NCBI RefSeq assembly: GCF_020832325.1
Contig: NZ_JAFIEU010000004.1
Span: 1-33,039 of the forward strand
Length of the DNA stretch: 33,039 bases
Reading direction: 5' to 3'
Source: Lunatimonas sp.
GTDB taxonomy: Bacteria; Bacteroidota; Bacteroidia; Cytophagales; Cyclobacteriaceae
In this document: positions 24,502 through 32,907 of the stretch, piece after piece
Numbering within the stretch: position 1 is the first letter of the stretch
Layout: every line of letters starts with the position of its first letter
Position numbers and translations under genes: made by a program
The notes under the pieces: model-generated
Told to the model about the DNA's origin: nothing
What the model saw: only the letters and a program-made list of their open reading frames with translations
Databases searched by the model: none

Positions 24502-25731
24502 TCAGGGACTGTTTCTCACCCATACATTGCAATACCCTTCTGGCAGTTCTAGCACCACCTTCAGGTTTTGGTACTCGGTGCCCAGATCCAGGGTAGCGGT
24601 GGCCGCTTTCAGATCCACTTCGCCCACTAGGCGGTAAGTGTCCGAGTTCCCGAACCGGAATTGATTTCCAGCAGTTATCCAGACTTTGGCCCGGCTTTCG
24701 GTGTCATAAGTTTGCCAGCTGAGGTGCAAAAGATTTCCTTCTAGCGAACTCTTTAGTTGGTCGGCATAGGCGGTTCCAAGTAGGGAAATGCCGTCTATCT
24801 CCATCGCTTGGTTTTTTGGAATGGGGATGCCCATAAAGTCTGCCATCGTGGGCAGTAGATCGACCACACCGGGAATAGAAGTAGCCCGTTTATTGAGTGG
24901 TTGGCTGGAGACGATCCACGTAGCCCGCTCTTCGTCCGACTGACCCCCATGGTTGAAACCACCGTCTGCGCGACCATGGTCTGTCGTTATCAATAATAGC
25001 CATTCTTCGTCGTAAAGCTTCTCTCGTTCTTGGATTGCCGCCCAGATTTGGCCCACCTGCTTGTCTGCCTCTTGAATTGCCCGATCCATCTGCTCGCTGG
25101 CACCGAATCTGTGTCCCATATCGTCGGTATACTGGAGATAGACCCAAGACAAATCGGGCCCTTTTTCCAGCACATCTTTGGCAGCATAGGCGGCCACCAG
25201 CTTGTCAATTTCATGGATGTAGTTGCTCTTATCGTCGTGGGGAAAGCTTAGCGTATCAATTTCCAGTCCATCGAAGTGATAATCCAGCTGAAGGTGTCCG
25301 GTCTCAGGTAGGTTTTCGCCTACTAATTTGGTCCTATTGTCCAGCCAGGTAGAGTAGACAGCGGTCTTTTTGTGAGGGAAGGCCGTTTTGAAGTACCGAA
25401 ACACGGTCCAATAGTTATAGTTGGGCTGGCGAATGCTGTTGTCCTTCACATTGTGTTTGTTGTACCACACGCCGGTAAGCAGGCTGTTGTAACCAACGGC
25501 CGAGATGGTGGGTGTTTCGGAATAACCACCTCGCATGCCACCTACGTGGGCATGGACGTACGCACCTTTTTGACTTATTTCATCTATTGCGGGTGTGGGG
25601 TTTTTCTCCAGCAGTTCGCGTTGGATACCGTCTAAGATGATAAATAGCGTTTTCCGTTCCTGCGCAAAGGAGGAGACGTGTATCGTGCTCAACAGCACAA
25701 CGAAAAATAGAAGGGAAAAAGGATGCTTCAT
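24502..25731 (-). CDS. Secreted alkaline-phosphatase-superfamily protein (NPP-type phosphodiesterase)
   Basis: 409 residues. Signal peptide MKHPFSLLFFVVLLSTIHVS with cleavage near SSFA-Q. The core fits the type I phosphodiesterase/nucleotide pyrophosphatase branch: D34 (IILDG), nucleophile Thr in SETPTIS (T73 or T75), D203/D204 and H207 (QYTDDMGHRFG), D251 and H252 (TTDHGR) and H261 (FNHGGQ), so a two-metal site is complete. Periplasmic or extracellular hydrolysis of phosphodiesters or phosphomonoesters is expected; sulfatase activity is less likely without a CxPxR motif. It lies downstream of the susCD pair 2 on the same strand, separated by 127 bases with a terminator, so it may have its own promoter. 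Confidence 0.9.
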   Translation of the reverse strand: MKHPFSLLFFVVLLSTIHVSSFAQERKTLFIILDGIQRELLEKNPTPAIDEISQKGAYVHAHVGGMRGGYSETPTISAVGYNSLLTGVWYNKHNVKDNSIRQPNYNYWTVFRYFKTAFPHKKTAVYSTWLDNRTKLVGENLPETGHLQLDYHFDGLEIDTLSFPHDDKSNYIHEIDKLVAAYAAKDVLEKGPDLSWVYLQYTDDMGHRFGASEQMDRAIQEADKQVGQIWAAIQEREKLYDEEWLLLITTDHGRADGGFNHGGQSDEERATWIVSSQPLNKRATSIPGVVDLLPTMADFMGIPIPKNQAMEIDGISLLGTAYADQLKSSLEGNLLHLSWQTYDTESRAKVWITAGNQFRFGNSDTYRLVGEVDLKAATATLDLGTEYQNLKVVLELPEGYCNVWVRNSP

Positions 25732-25805
25732 ATGTTTATAGTTGTTTTTTCAATGGTCGTGCCTGCCTGGTGTAAGGCAGACGTGATCGGGGTATCAAAT
25801 TTCAA

Positions 25806-25844
25806 TAAAAAAACACCTCTTCCAACCAGTTGCGGAAGAGGTGT
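25806..25844 (-). terminator. Intrinsic terminator of susCD pair 2
   Basis: On the minus strand an 11-bp perfect stem (25834-25844 with 25813-25823) is followed by a U-rich run. It lies 15 bases past the SusD stop. Confidence 0.88.
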
Positions 25845-25858
25845 CATTCAGGAGATGT

Positions 25859-27649
25859 TTATTCCCAACCGAACCGCTGTTCCAAGTTGCTGTTAAGCGT
25901 GACTTGAGAAAAGGGTATAGGACGGTAATAGTATTTGGGATCAATGAATTGCCTTGGTGTTACTTCTGTCACCAAAGGACCTCCGTTGACACCATTCTTT
26001 AGGTAGACCGTGACATTGTCTGCAAATTCTCCCGCTCGATAGTAAACCAACAGCGTACCCAGTGCATTACGTTCCTTTTCTGGATCCGCCGGAATGTTCT
26101 GGTCTCTTCCGATCAGGATTATGTCTTCGTGACCATCCCCGGTCAAGTCGTATTTTCCGAGTCCTGGGAAATACATGCCTTCTGGAATGCGCTCCAAAAG
26201 TTTCCCTGCACCCCAGCGCATCAGGTCGTCGAATCGGTACCCCTCCAGTGCAAATTCTACCCGCCTTTCTCGTCTGATTTCCAATAATACGCCCGTGTGG
26301 GGGCCGGTAACGGCTGGGTATTTTTCTGCCATAAATGGATCTGGATTACTATTTGCCTGGGCCAACTGCAGCGCTGGGAGACCCACCCGGTTTCGAATCA
26401 CGTTCACCGAAGCGTCTAGGTCTGCCTGAGTAATTTCGCCAAGCTCTGCTTTTGCTTCGGCAAAAGTCAATAGCACTTCCGCATATCTGTAAACCGGAAA
26501 ATCCAAACTACCGATAGCGATGTTGTCGATGGTATTGTTATAACCTTTTTGTTGGAAATACCCCGTAAAGTTTCGGTTCATCAGGGGAATAAAAGGAGTA
26601 GGATCGGGCTGTCTTATCCAGCCGGGATACACCAATGTTTGCGAAACACGAGGATCACGGTTAGCAAACTCCTCTACGTATTGCATGCTTTGGTAGTTTG
26701 GAATATCCGTAAACCGTGTTCCATCGGCCATCAGGTAGGTCTGAACCAAATCTCTGGAGGGAGATTGCTCATAGGTACCAAATACCGTAAAATTGATATT
26801 GCTGTTCCGATCTTTATTGATGTCATAGGGGTTTACTAGGATTACTTCCGAGTTGCCTATTAAGTTTTGGCTCCTGAACAGTGCTGCATAATCCGCTTGA
26901 GGATTACCGGTGGAATGCAGGGAGAATTTCCCGGAATTGATCACTTCAGATGCTACGTCCCGCGCTTTCGTCAAAAAACTGGAGGCCGTCTGCTGGAGGT
27001 TGAGTTCAGGGTGATATTTCCGAAAGGTTCCCTCGTAGAGCGCTGTCCTTGCGTAGAAGTTTTTCACTGCCCATTTTCCCGGAGTTCCGGTGGGTACTTG
27101 CTCCCGCACGTGATTGGAGGCGAATTCCAAGTCTTCCATTACCCGTTCCATTACATACTCTCTGGTATCTCTAGGTTTGAAAAGCTCCTCATCGGTAGGA
27201 TTAAGCAGGTTGCCGTACCAGGGTACGTCCGAATAGCGCTTTACCATACCCATGTAGAAGACGGCCCGGTAGTACCTAGCCAATCCTTCAAAATGATTTT
27301 TGGCTTCGGGAGTGGCGTTTGCTCCTACCATGTTATCCAAGAAGTAATTAATATTTCGCAGCCTGGCCCAGTTCCACCCTCCGGTGATATTTTGAGAGGT
27401 TGGGGTGCCTGTCATGATGGTCTTGATTTCAATGGCTGCAGTAGTGGCAAGGTTGTCACTGTTTTGATCTGCTTGATACTGACCCACACCGGGGAGTTCC
27501 AATAGCCCGTTTACGTAAAGCCTTAGGTCTTCCTCTGATTTGAAGAACTCTTCCGGTGCGATGGAAGTTTGGGGGTATCTGTCCATAAATTCATCGTTAC
27601 AGGCAGATACCATGAAGGCAAGAAAGCTAATGATGATATATTTTTTCAT
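25859..27649 (-). CDS. SusD/RagB family nutrient-binding outer-membrane lipoprotein (pair 2)
   Basis: 596 residues from the ATG at 27649, which gives the compact lipoprotein leader MKKYIIISFLAFMVSAC (C17); an ATG at 27673 would overlap the SusC stop. Typical SusD blocks: the N-terminal DEFMDRYPQTSIAPEEFFKSEEDL, ARYYRAVFYMGMVKRYSDVP in the TPR-like part, EIRRERRVEFALEGYRFDDLMRWG near the C-terminus, and final YYRPIPFSQVTLN. Between the last two lies a segment with DLTGDGHED, an acidic calcium-loop-like stretch seen in a subset of SusD proteins. Starts 13 bases after the SusC stop; terminator follows. Ligand unknown. Confidence 0.95.
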   Translation of the reverse strand: MKKYIIISFLAFMVSACNDEFMDRYPQTSIAPEEFFKSEEDLRLYVNGLLELPGVGQYQADQNSDNLATTAAIEIKTIMTGTPTSQNITGGWNWARLRNINYFLDNMVGANATPEAKNHFEGLARYYRAVFYMGMVKRYSDVPWYGNLLNPTDEELFKPRDTREYVMERVMEDLEFASNHVREQVPTGTPGKWAVKNFYARTALYEGTFRKYHPELNLQQTASSFLTKARDVASEVINSGKFSLHSTGNPQADYAALFRSQNLIGNSEVILVNPYDINKDRNSNINFTVFGTYEQSPSRDLVQTYLMADGTRFTDIPNYQSMQYVEEFANRDPRVSQTLVYPGWIRQPDPTPFIPLMNRNFTGYFQQKGYNNTIDNIAIGSLDFPVYRYAEVLLTFAEAKAELGEITQADLDASVNVIRNRVGLPALQLAQANSNPDPFMAEKYPAVTGPHTGVLLEIRRERRVEFALEGYRFDDLMRWGAGKLLERIPEGMYFPGLGKYDLTGDGHEDIILIGRDQNIPADPEKERNALGTLLVYYRAGEFADNVTVYLKNGVNGGPLVTEVTPRQFIDPKYYYRPIPFSQVTLNSNLEQRFGWE

Positions 27650-27662
27650 GTTTAACACCAGT

Positions 27663-30600
27663 TTAGAGATCAATATTTACACCTGCGGAGTACCTGCGTT
27701 GGAAAGGGTAGGCCCAGCCATACCCATCATTCACTGCTTCCGGATCCACAAAGCTCTTGATAGCCGAGAACTCGAACAGGTTTTCACCCGTCACGAACAA
27801 TCTTACCCGCGACGCTTTTATTTTTCTGGATACTTCCATGGGAAGGGTGTATCCTATGGAGAGATTCTTGATCCGCAAGTAAGCGGCATTTAGCAAATAC
27901 TGAGTCTGAGGAATGTCCAGCCCTGCGCCATAGTTGGCATCTGCCAGCCAGGATTGCAGCACGGGATACCTTGAATCCAAGTTTACGTCGGCAAGCCCTG
28001 CATCCAGATAAGACTGGGAGTGGCGCGCGCGCATGGCTTCTGAATCGGCTTCTCCTCGGTAGAAATCCAGATTCCATGGGTAAATATTCGCATAGGGCTG
28101 TTGATAAGGGCCCCAAAACAAATAATGTCTGGGATAGTAATCCTGTCTCCCAACACCTTGAATGAAGAGGGAGAGGTCGAATCCTTTCCAGGATGCATCC
28201 ATGTTCGCACCGAATTGATACCTGGGTCGGCTGTTTCCGATGATGCTCAAATCTCTAGGATCCTCTTCCGTTTGGCCTCTTTCAATACGGCCGTCTCCGT
28301 CCAGGTCTCGGTATTTGGGCCATCCTGGTACGATATCCAATGCGCCCCAAGGGATGATGGCCGACTGGTTCAGTTGGCTGATTTCGTCTTCGTTTCGGAA
28401 ATAGCCATCGTTGGTCAAGCCCCATATTTCACCCACTTCCTGTCCTACCCGGTAGTTTGAAAACAACCGTTGGTCGTTTTCAAAGCGAGTGATCCATGAA
28501 CGGGAGTCGGAGACAAATACTTTGGAGTTAAACTGAATGGGCTCACTACCGGTCGCAAACTGTGTTCGGTAGGAAAGAGTCATTTCCCATCCTTTGGTTT
28601 GCAAGTCAGCGGCATTTTGCTGTGGCGGAGAAGTCCCCAATACGCCAGGGAGCTCTACTGGATTGGTCAGCATGTCTTTGGTATTCCGCACGAAATAATC
28701 AAAGGAGGCAAAGAACTTGTCCTGCCAAAGTCCGAGGTCTACTCCGAAGTTGGAGGTGATCACCCGCTCCCAAGTATAAAAATTGGGATCCACGGCCAAA
28801 GGTGGTGCAGATGTAATCACCAATTGTCGGTCTCCATTGATCAAGTTGCTGGATAGCCCAGTTGGCAGGGCCTGAATGTATCCAAAGTTGGATACGTTTT
28901 GATTGCCAAGGCTTCCGTAGGAGGTTCTGAACTTGAGTGTGGGAGAAAGGTCCGTGTTTTGCCCAGGGAAAAAGGATTCGTCACTGACGATCCATGACCC
29001 AGAGAGGGAGGGGAAGAAGCCCCAACGGTTGCTTGAAGGAAACCTAGACGATCCATCATACCTACCGTTGAACTCCACGATATATTTATTGTTCAGCGTG
29101 TAGTTTGCCCTTCCAAATAAGCTTTGGGTGGCATAGGAACTGTAGCCCGGTGTGATAAACTGATCGCCAGTGGTGAGTCCGAGGTAGGGCAGGGAAGATG
29201 AAATCAACACCCTTCGTTCGGATTGTACAGAGCTATAGGTGTAACTTTCTTGGTTATACCCACCGAGCAAGCTTATTGAGTGGGTGCCGAAAGTTTTGTT
29301 GTAATTGGCATATAGGTCAAAAATAGTGTTTTGTAGTGTACCGTTTCTTTCAGCCACCAAGCCGTCACCACCCTCGGTTCGGATATCCTCCGGACCGAAG
29401 CCTATTTCAAATTTTCTTCTATCCCAAGCGTATTTCCACTGCTCTCTTTTGAAGCTGGCATTACCGGTAATGTTCAGATCGCCATTTAGCATGGTACCGG
29501 TAGCCCGGATGATGTTATGAAAACCAAACATATCCTCCCGGTTACGCCCGCCGTCGTTCAAACGGGCAGCCAATCGGCCAGCACCGGTGTTTGCCCATGT
29601 ACCATCCGGGTTTTCCGCGACCTGAATAGGCGTCAGGTAGTAGATGTCGGTGATATTTGCCGCAGGGTCTCCACGTTCTGTTTGGTATAGGTTGAGGTTG
29701 TTGTCCAGTTTTAACCACTTTTTCGGGGTTGCACTTACTCTTGCTCGTAAGGAATAGCGGTCCCAGTAGTCCGGTACCAGCTTATTCAGACCATTTTCCC
29801 TGGTATAGTCACCGGAGATATAATAATTTATCGGTAGGTCGTTGGCGTTGGCACTGCCACTGATGGCAAGGCTTTGATTTGTGGAAAAACTCGACGCATT
29901 GAAGAAGTAATCATACCAATCGTAGTTGCCCATATAGGCCCATCGGTTAGGATCGTTGGGGTCTATTCTTACATCTTCGATTGATGGGTTCTCCGAGCGT
30001 TCCTTTGCCCACTGATAATGTGCATCGTTGAAATTGATGTAATTCCAGGGGGTATTGCTGGTAGCCTGGTCCATTACGCGGGAATAGATGTAGGGGTCTG
30101 TCACCGGGCGGGGAAGGACTGTAGGTTTTCCCCAAGTGAAGTTGCTGTTATAGCTTATGGTCTGCTTGGCACCTCCGGTTTTGGTTGTAATGAGAATGAC
30201 TCCAAAGGCTGCCCTTGCACCATAAATAGCTGCAGATGCGGCGTCACGAAGCACCGAAAAGGATTCAATATCCGCAGGGTTGAGTCTTAGCAGGTCCTCG
30301 TAGGCACCTGCCACTCCATCAATGACAATTAGTGGACCGCCTCCGTTTATGGAAGTGAATCCACGGATGTTGATGTCCGGCACGGAACCGGGCCGACCAC
30401 CTGAATAGGTGATGTTTAGTCCGGGACTCGCTCCTTGCAATCCCTGCATGACGTTTGCTACAGGTCTGTTAACCAACTGCTCCCCGCCAATTTGATCCAC
30501 AGCTCCTGTTAGGTTAATCTTTTTTTGCGTACCGTATCCTACTACCACGACCTGCTCCAGGAGCGTTTCCTCCAGAGTAAGTGTTACGTCTAGCGTGCTC

Positions 30601-30896
30601 CTTCCAGCCACTTTTATGGTTTGGGTTTCAAAGCCGATAAACGAAAAAACCAGCTCTACGTCACTTGAACTGGTTTGAATGGTGTATCTTCCGTCGATGT
30701 CGGTGATGGCGACGTTAGACGCGTTACGTTCGTAGACGGAGACGCCCGGTAGGGGTAGGTTTTCCGCCTGATCTCTGACGATGCCACTGACAGTTTGCTG
30801 GGCATACAAGTTCATCGTCCCAACGAAAATAAAGAAGGCTACCCAGATCTGGATCGCCAAATAGTTTCTTTGAGACTTGGGTAAAGTTGTTTCCAT
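27663..30896 (-). CDS. SusC/RagA family TonB-dependent outer-membrane transporter (pair 2)
   Basis: 1077 residues. Leader to about residue 32 (MNLYAQQ), carboxypeptidase-regulatory-like domain (about 35-108), the SusC box LEQVVVVGYG at 113-122, plug domain to about 241 (VLRDAASAAIYGARAAFGVI), then a barrel ending in AGVNIDL, so it is full length. Imports the ligand of the partner SusD across the outer membrane. The promoter region faces a TetR-type gene and contains a perfect inverted repeat 77-97 bases upstream of the ATG, so repression by that regulator is likely. Compared with pair 1 it is 70 residues longer and clearly a different subfamily, which suggests a different ligand. Confidence 0.97.
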   Translation of the reverse strand: METTLPKSQRNYLAIQIWVAFFIFVGTMNLYAQQTVSGIVRDQAENLPLPGVSVYERNASNVAITDIDGRYTIQTSSSDVELVFSFIGFETQTIKVAGRSTLDVTLTLEETLLEQVVVVGYGTQKKINLTGAVDQIGGEQLVNRPVANVMQGLQGASPGLNITYSGGRPGSVPDINIRGFTSINGGGPLIVIDGVAGAYEDLLRLNPADIESFSVLRDAASAAIYGARAAFGVILITTKTGGAKQTISYNSNFTWGKPTVLPRPVTDPYIYSRVMDQATSNTPWNYINFNDAHYQWAKERSENPSIEDVRIDPNDPNRWAYMGNYDWYDYFFNASSFSTNQSLAISGSANANDLPINYYISGDYTRENGLNKLVPDYWDRYSLRARVSATPKKWLKLDNNLNLYQTERGDPAANITDIYYLTPIQVAENPDGTWANTGAGRLAARLNDGGRNREDMFGFHNIIRATGTMLNGDLNITGNASFKREQWKYAWDRRKFEIGFGPEDIRTEGGDGLVAERNGTLQNTIFDLYANYNKTFGTHSISLLGGYNQESYTYSSVQSERRVLISSSLPYLGLTTGDQFITPGYSSYATQSLFGRANYTLNNKYIVEFNGRYDGSSRFPSSNRWGFFPSLSGSWIVSDESFFPGQNTDLSPTLKFRTSYGSLGNQNVSNFGYIQALPTGLSSNLINGDRQLVITSAPPLAVDPNFYTWERVITSNFGVDLGLWQDKFFASFDYFVRNTKDMLTNPVELPGVLGTSPPQQNAADLQTKGWEMTLSYRTQFATGSEPIQFNSKVFVSDSRSWITRFENDQRLFSNYRVGQEVGEIWGLTNDGYFRNEDEISQLNQSAIIPWGALDIVPGWPKYRDLDGDGRIERGQTEEDPRDLSIIGNSRPRYQFGANMDASWKGFDLSLFIQGVGRQDYYPRHYLFWGPYQQPYANIYPWNLDFYRGEADSEAMRARHSQSYLDAGLADVNLDSRYPVLQSWLADANYGAGLDIPQTQYLLNAAYLRIKNLSIGYTLPMEVSRKIKASRVRLFVTGENLFEFSAIKSFVDPEAVNDGYGWAYPFQRRYSAGVNIDL

Positions 30897-30973
30897 AGGA
30901 TAGCGTTTATTAATTTTTGTGCAAGTTAGTCGCTGGGTATTACTTCAAAATGAAGGGTATGTTAAGAAATGTT

Positions 30974-30993
30974 TATTGAATGTTCATTCAATA
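30974..30993. promoter_or_regulatory. Perfect inverted repeat, probable TetR-family operator
   Basis: Arms TATTGAATG (30974-30982) and CATTCAATA (30985-30993) are exact reverse complements with a TT spacer, giving a 20-bp site. Size and symmetry suit a TetR-family dimer. It lies between divergent susC pair 2 and the TetR gene. A near-match -7 box for susC (TCATTTTG, reverse of 30946-30953) would place the site at or just upstream of the -33 region. Confidence 0.75.
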
Positions 30994-31036
30994 TTAAATA
31001 AAAGTTTTTTATTCGAAAAATATATTTTTATTTTTT

Positions 31037-31044
31037 TAAATTTG
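31037..31044 (+). promoter_or_regulatory. -7 element match before TetR gene
   Basis: TAAATTTG is an exact TAnnTTTG; no TTG at the -33 distance. Transcription would start near 31050, giving a leader of about 28 bases for the ATG at 31079 and only about 10 for the ATG at 31061. Confidence 0.45.
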
Positions 31045-31078
31045 TTTTTGATCCTATTTGATGATTAACCTGTTGAGT

Positions 31079-31678
31079 ATGAAAAATTCTATTAGGGCGG
31101 AGAGGGAATCGGAAATTGTGGAGGGTTTTTATAAATTGGCACAGGAGGTGGGGCTAGAAAATGCTTCCATCGCTAAGATCGCCAAGCGATTGGAGATCCC
31201 TCCTAGCTTAATCATGCACTATTTCCCGACCAAGGATATACTGATCCAAGAGTTGATTACATTTATTTTAGAGCATTACCAACTCATCTACGAGCCTATC
31301 TTGACCCAATTGAGAACCTCCAAAAGTTTGGATGTAAATAAACTGGTAGAGCGCTTGTTTTCAAGAGAGTGGAATTTACTCTTTGATGATGGCGTATTCT
31401 ACAGTTGTTATGCGCTCACCTTTCGCAATCCTACCATTCGAGAAGCCTACAAAAATCTCCATGTGGCACTTCGCCGGACCTTGGATGAGATTTTGCAGCA
31501 GGATCCGGTCCTCGGAAAGGGCGATACAGAACGACTTGCCGAACAGATTTTTGTCGTGGTGGAAGGTGCCTATTACTACCTCGGAATGATTGATGACGAG
31601 TCAGAATATGCGACGAAGCTGGAGTTTTTCAAACAACAGGTAATTGACCTATTGAATGTGGTTGGTGTTGGGGGTTAG
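31079..31678 (+). CDS. TetR/AcrR family transcriptional regulator
   Basis: 199 residues from the ATG at 31079 (alternatives: ATG at 31061, TTG at 31058). The N-terminal helix-turn-helix spans about 11-55, with the classic ASIAKIAKRLEIPPSLIMHYFPTKD at 29-53; the HYF-x-x-K-D end of the recognition helix region is the TetR hallmark. The remaining helical domain (about 60-199) would bind an effector or form the dimer; its ligand cannot be guessed. Divergent from susC pair 2, with a perfect 20-bp inverted repeat between them, so it probably controls that pair and possibly itself. Confidence 0.92.
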   Translation: MKNSIRAERESEIVEGFYKLAQEVGLENASIAKIAKRLEIPPSLIMHYFPTKDILIQELITFILEHYQLIYEPILTQLRTSKSLDVNKLVERLFSREWNLLFDDGVFYSCYALTFRNPTIREAYKNLHVALRRTLDEILQQDPVLGKGDTERLAEQIFVVVEGAYYYLGMIDDESEYATKLEFFKQQVIDLLNVVGVGG

Positions 31679-31705
31679 GGAGCCGCTATGGGTAGATGTT
31701 AAGTA

Positions 31706-32839
31706 TCAGGATTCCTTTGGGGTCAGGGCTAATTTATAAATAGTCACTTGTCCAGCGGCATCCGAACTTTGATAGGCGGTGTTTTTCAAGCCATAAATAT
31801 ACGACTCCGTACTTTTGAAATGGATGATTTCTGAGACCTCGCGGGGAATTTCTATTTCATTGGACCAACCGTTTTGGTGGGTGAAAAATTTTAATAGGTT
31901 ACGCTGTAGGGATTTTAAGAGCCGGGGATCTACCATAGGCTGCCTATCGACCTCCTCCTTCTCCAAACCCTCTCCATAGGTGACAGCAAATCCTCCATCA
32001 AATCCGAACAGACCGTCAATCACTGCCGGATACACACCGTCCATGTTACCCAGTGGAATGGGATTCGGAGTAACCTGTATAAATTTTTTGGCCTCAAGTG
32101 GAATGGATTGGAGAGGGAAATCCCCATTCTCCAACTGATAAATATGGATGACGGGCTCATTGTCCAATACAAAATATAACTCCTCTTCGAAAATAGACAC
32201 CAAAATATAAGGGGTGTCGTGATAGGTGTCTTCTTGGAACTTGCTTTCTATGGCCAGTTTATAAACAGGGTTTATAGTTCCCGTGCTAAGGTTGATACGT
32301 TCCAGTAGGTAGTTGTTTTTGAAATAGTTTTTTTCATACGGATTGGCGCCGTTTCTTCCTGGAAAGTATACAAAGACTTCGTTTTCTTGGGACGCCATAC
32401 TTTTGACGTTGCTTCGCATAGCCGGCAAGGTGGACTGAAAGGGCATGAGGATTTTCTGAGAAAACGTAAGCGTGCTGTCCAAGAGTCCGATTTCGCCGTT
32501 TAGGGACTGCAATAGTAGCGAACCGTCGGGCCGATGTAGCATTCCAACAACGTATCCCAACGCATTTGGTCCGTCCTCTTCGACGAAGGTAGTACGTAAG
32601 ATGGTTCCGGTGGTATCAAACTGGGTAAGGGAAACGTCTTTAAAATGGTAGAAAACACCCTTTTGCCCATTAAACGCTACCCCATGGACTTCCTTGCCAA
32701 AATCCACGGAAAACGAATCAATCTTAACCAAGTCCCATCCTGTTTTAGGTTCTTCAACTGGGGAATAAGACGAACAGGATACCACCAAAAAGGTAGACAG
32801 AAATACAATAAAAAGGTGGGTAATTTGTTTTATATGCAT
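31706..32839 (-). CDS. Beta-propeller-like lipoprotein (DUF4221-like)
   Basis: 377 residues from the ATG at 32839, giving the leader MHIKQITHLFIVFLSTFLVV and lipidated C22; the frame extends to 32869 but the extra residues spoil the leader. The mature part has repeated strands of the type GVFYHFKDVSLTQFDTTG and GEIGLLDSTLTFSQKI, as in six-bladed propellers, and resembles Bacteroidota lipoproteins of the DUF4221/BF3164-like group. That assignment is from general resemblance and is tentative. Function unknown. It converges on the TetR gene with 27 bases between stops. Confidence 0.65.
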   Translation of the reverse strand: MHIKQITHLFIVFLSTFLVVSCSSYSPVEEPKTGWDLVKIDSFSVDFGKEVHGVAFNGQKGVFYHFKDVSLTQFDTTGTILRTTFVEEDGPNALGYVVGMLHRPDGSLLLQSLNGEIGLLDSTLTFSQKILMPFQSTLPAMRSNVKSMASQENEVFVYFPGRNGANPYEKNYFKNNYLLERINLSTGTINPVYKLAIESKFQEDTYHDTPYILVSIFEEELYFVLDNEPVIHIYQLENGDFPLQSIPLEAKKFIQVTPNPIPLGNMDGVYPAVIDGLFGFDGGFAVTYGEGLEKEEVDRQPMVDPRLLKSLQRNLLKFFTHQNGWSNEIEIPREVSEIIHFKSTESYIYGLKNTAYQSSDAAGQVTIYKLALTPKES

Positions 32840-32842
32840 GCG

Positions 32843-32874
32843 CAAAAATACGGCTTGCCCAAGCAGCAATCAAA
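32843..32874 (-). promoter_or_regulatory. Complete -33/-7 promoter match for the propeller lipoprotein gene
   Basis: On the minus strand TTTG (reverse of 32871-32874), 20 bases, then TATTTTTG (reverse of 32843-32850) fit the Bacteroidota consensus TTTG-N19-21-TAnnTTTG. It is the only two-part match I found. It ends 3 bases before the ATG at 32839, which would give a leaderless or nearly leaderless message. Confidence 0.4.
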
Positions 32875-32907
32875 GTGATAGGGAGGGAAATTATTATCAA
32901 AGTTTTG

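Noticed and set aside
27649-27673. Upstream ATG of SusD pair 2 at 27673
   Set aside because: It overlaps the susC stop and puts eight residues in front of an otherwise standard lipoprotein leader; the ATG at 27649 is preferred.
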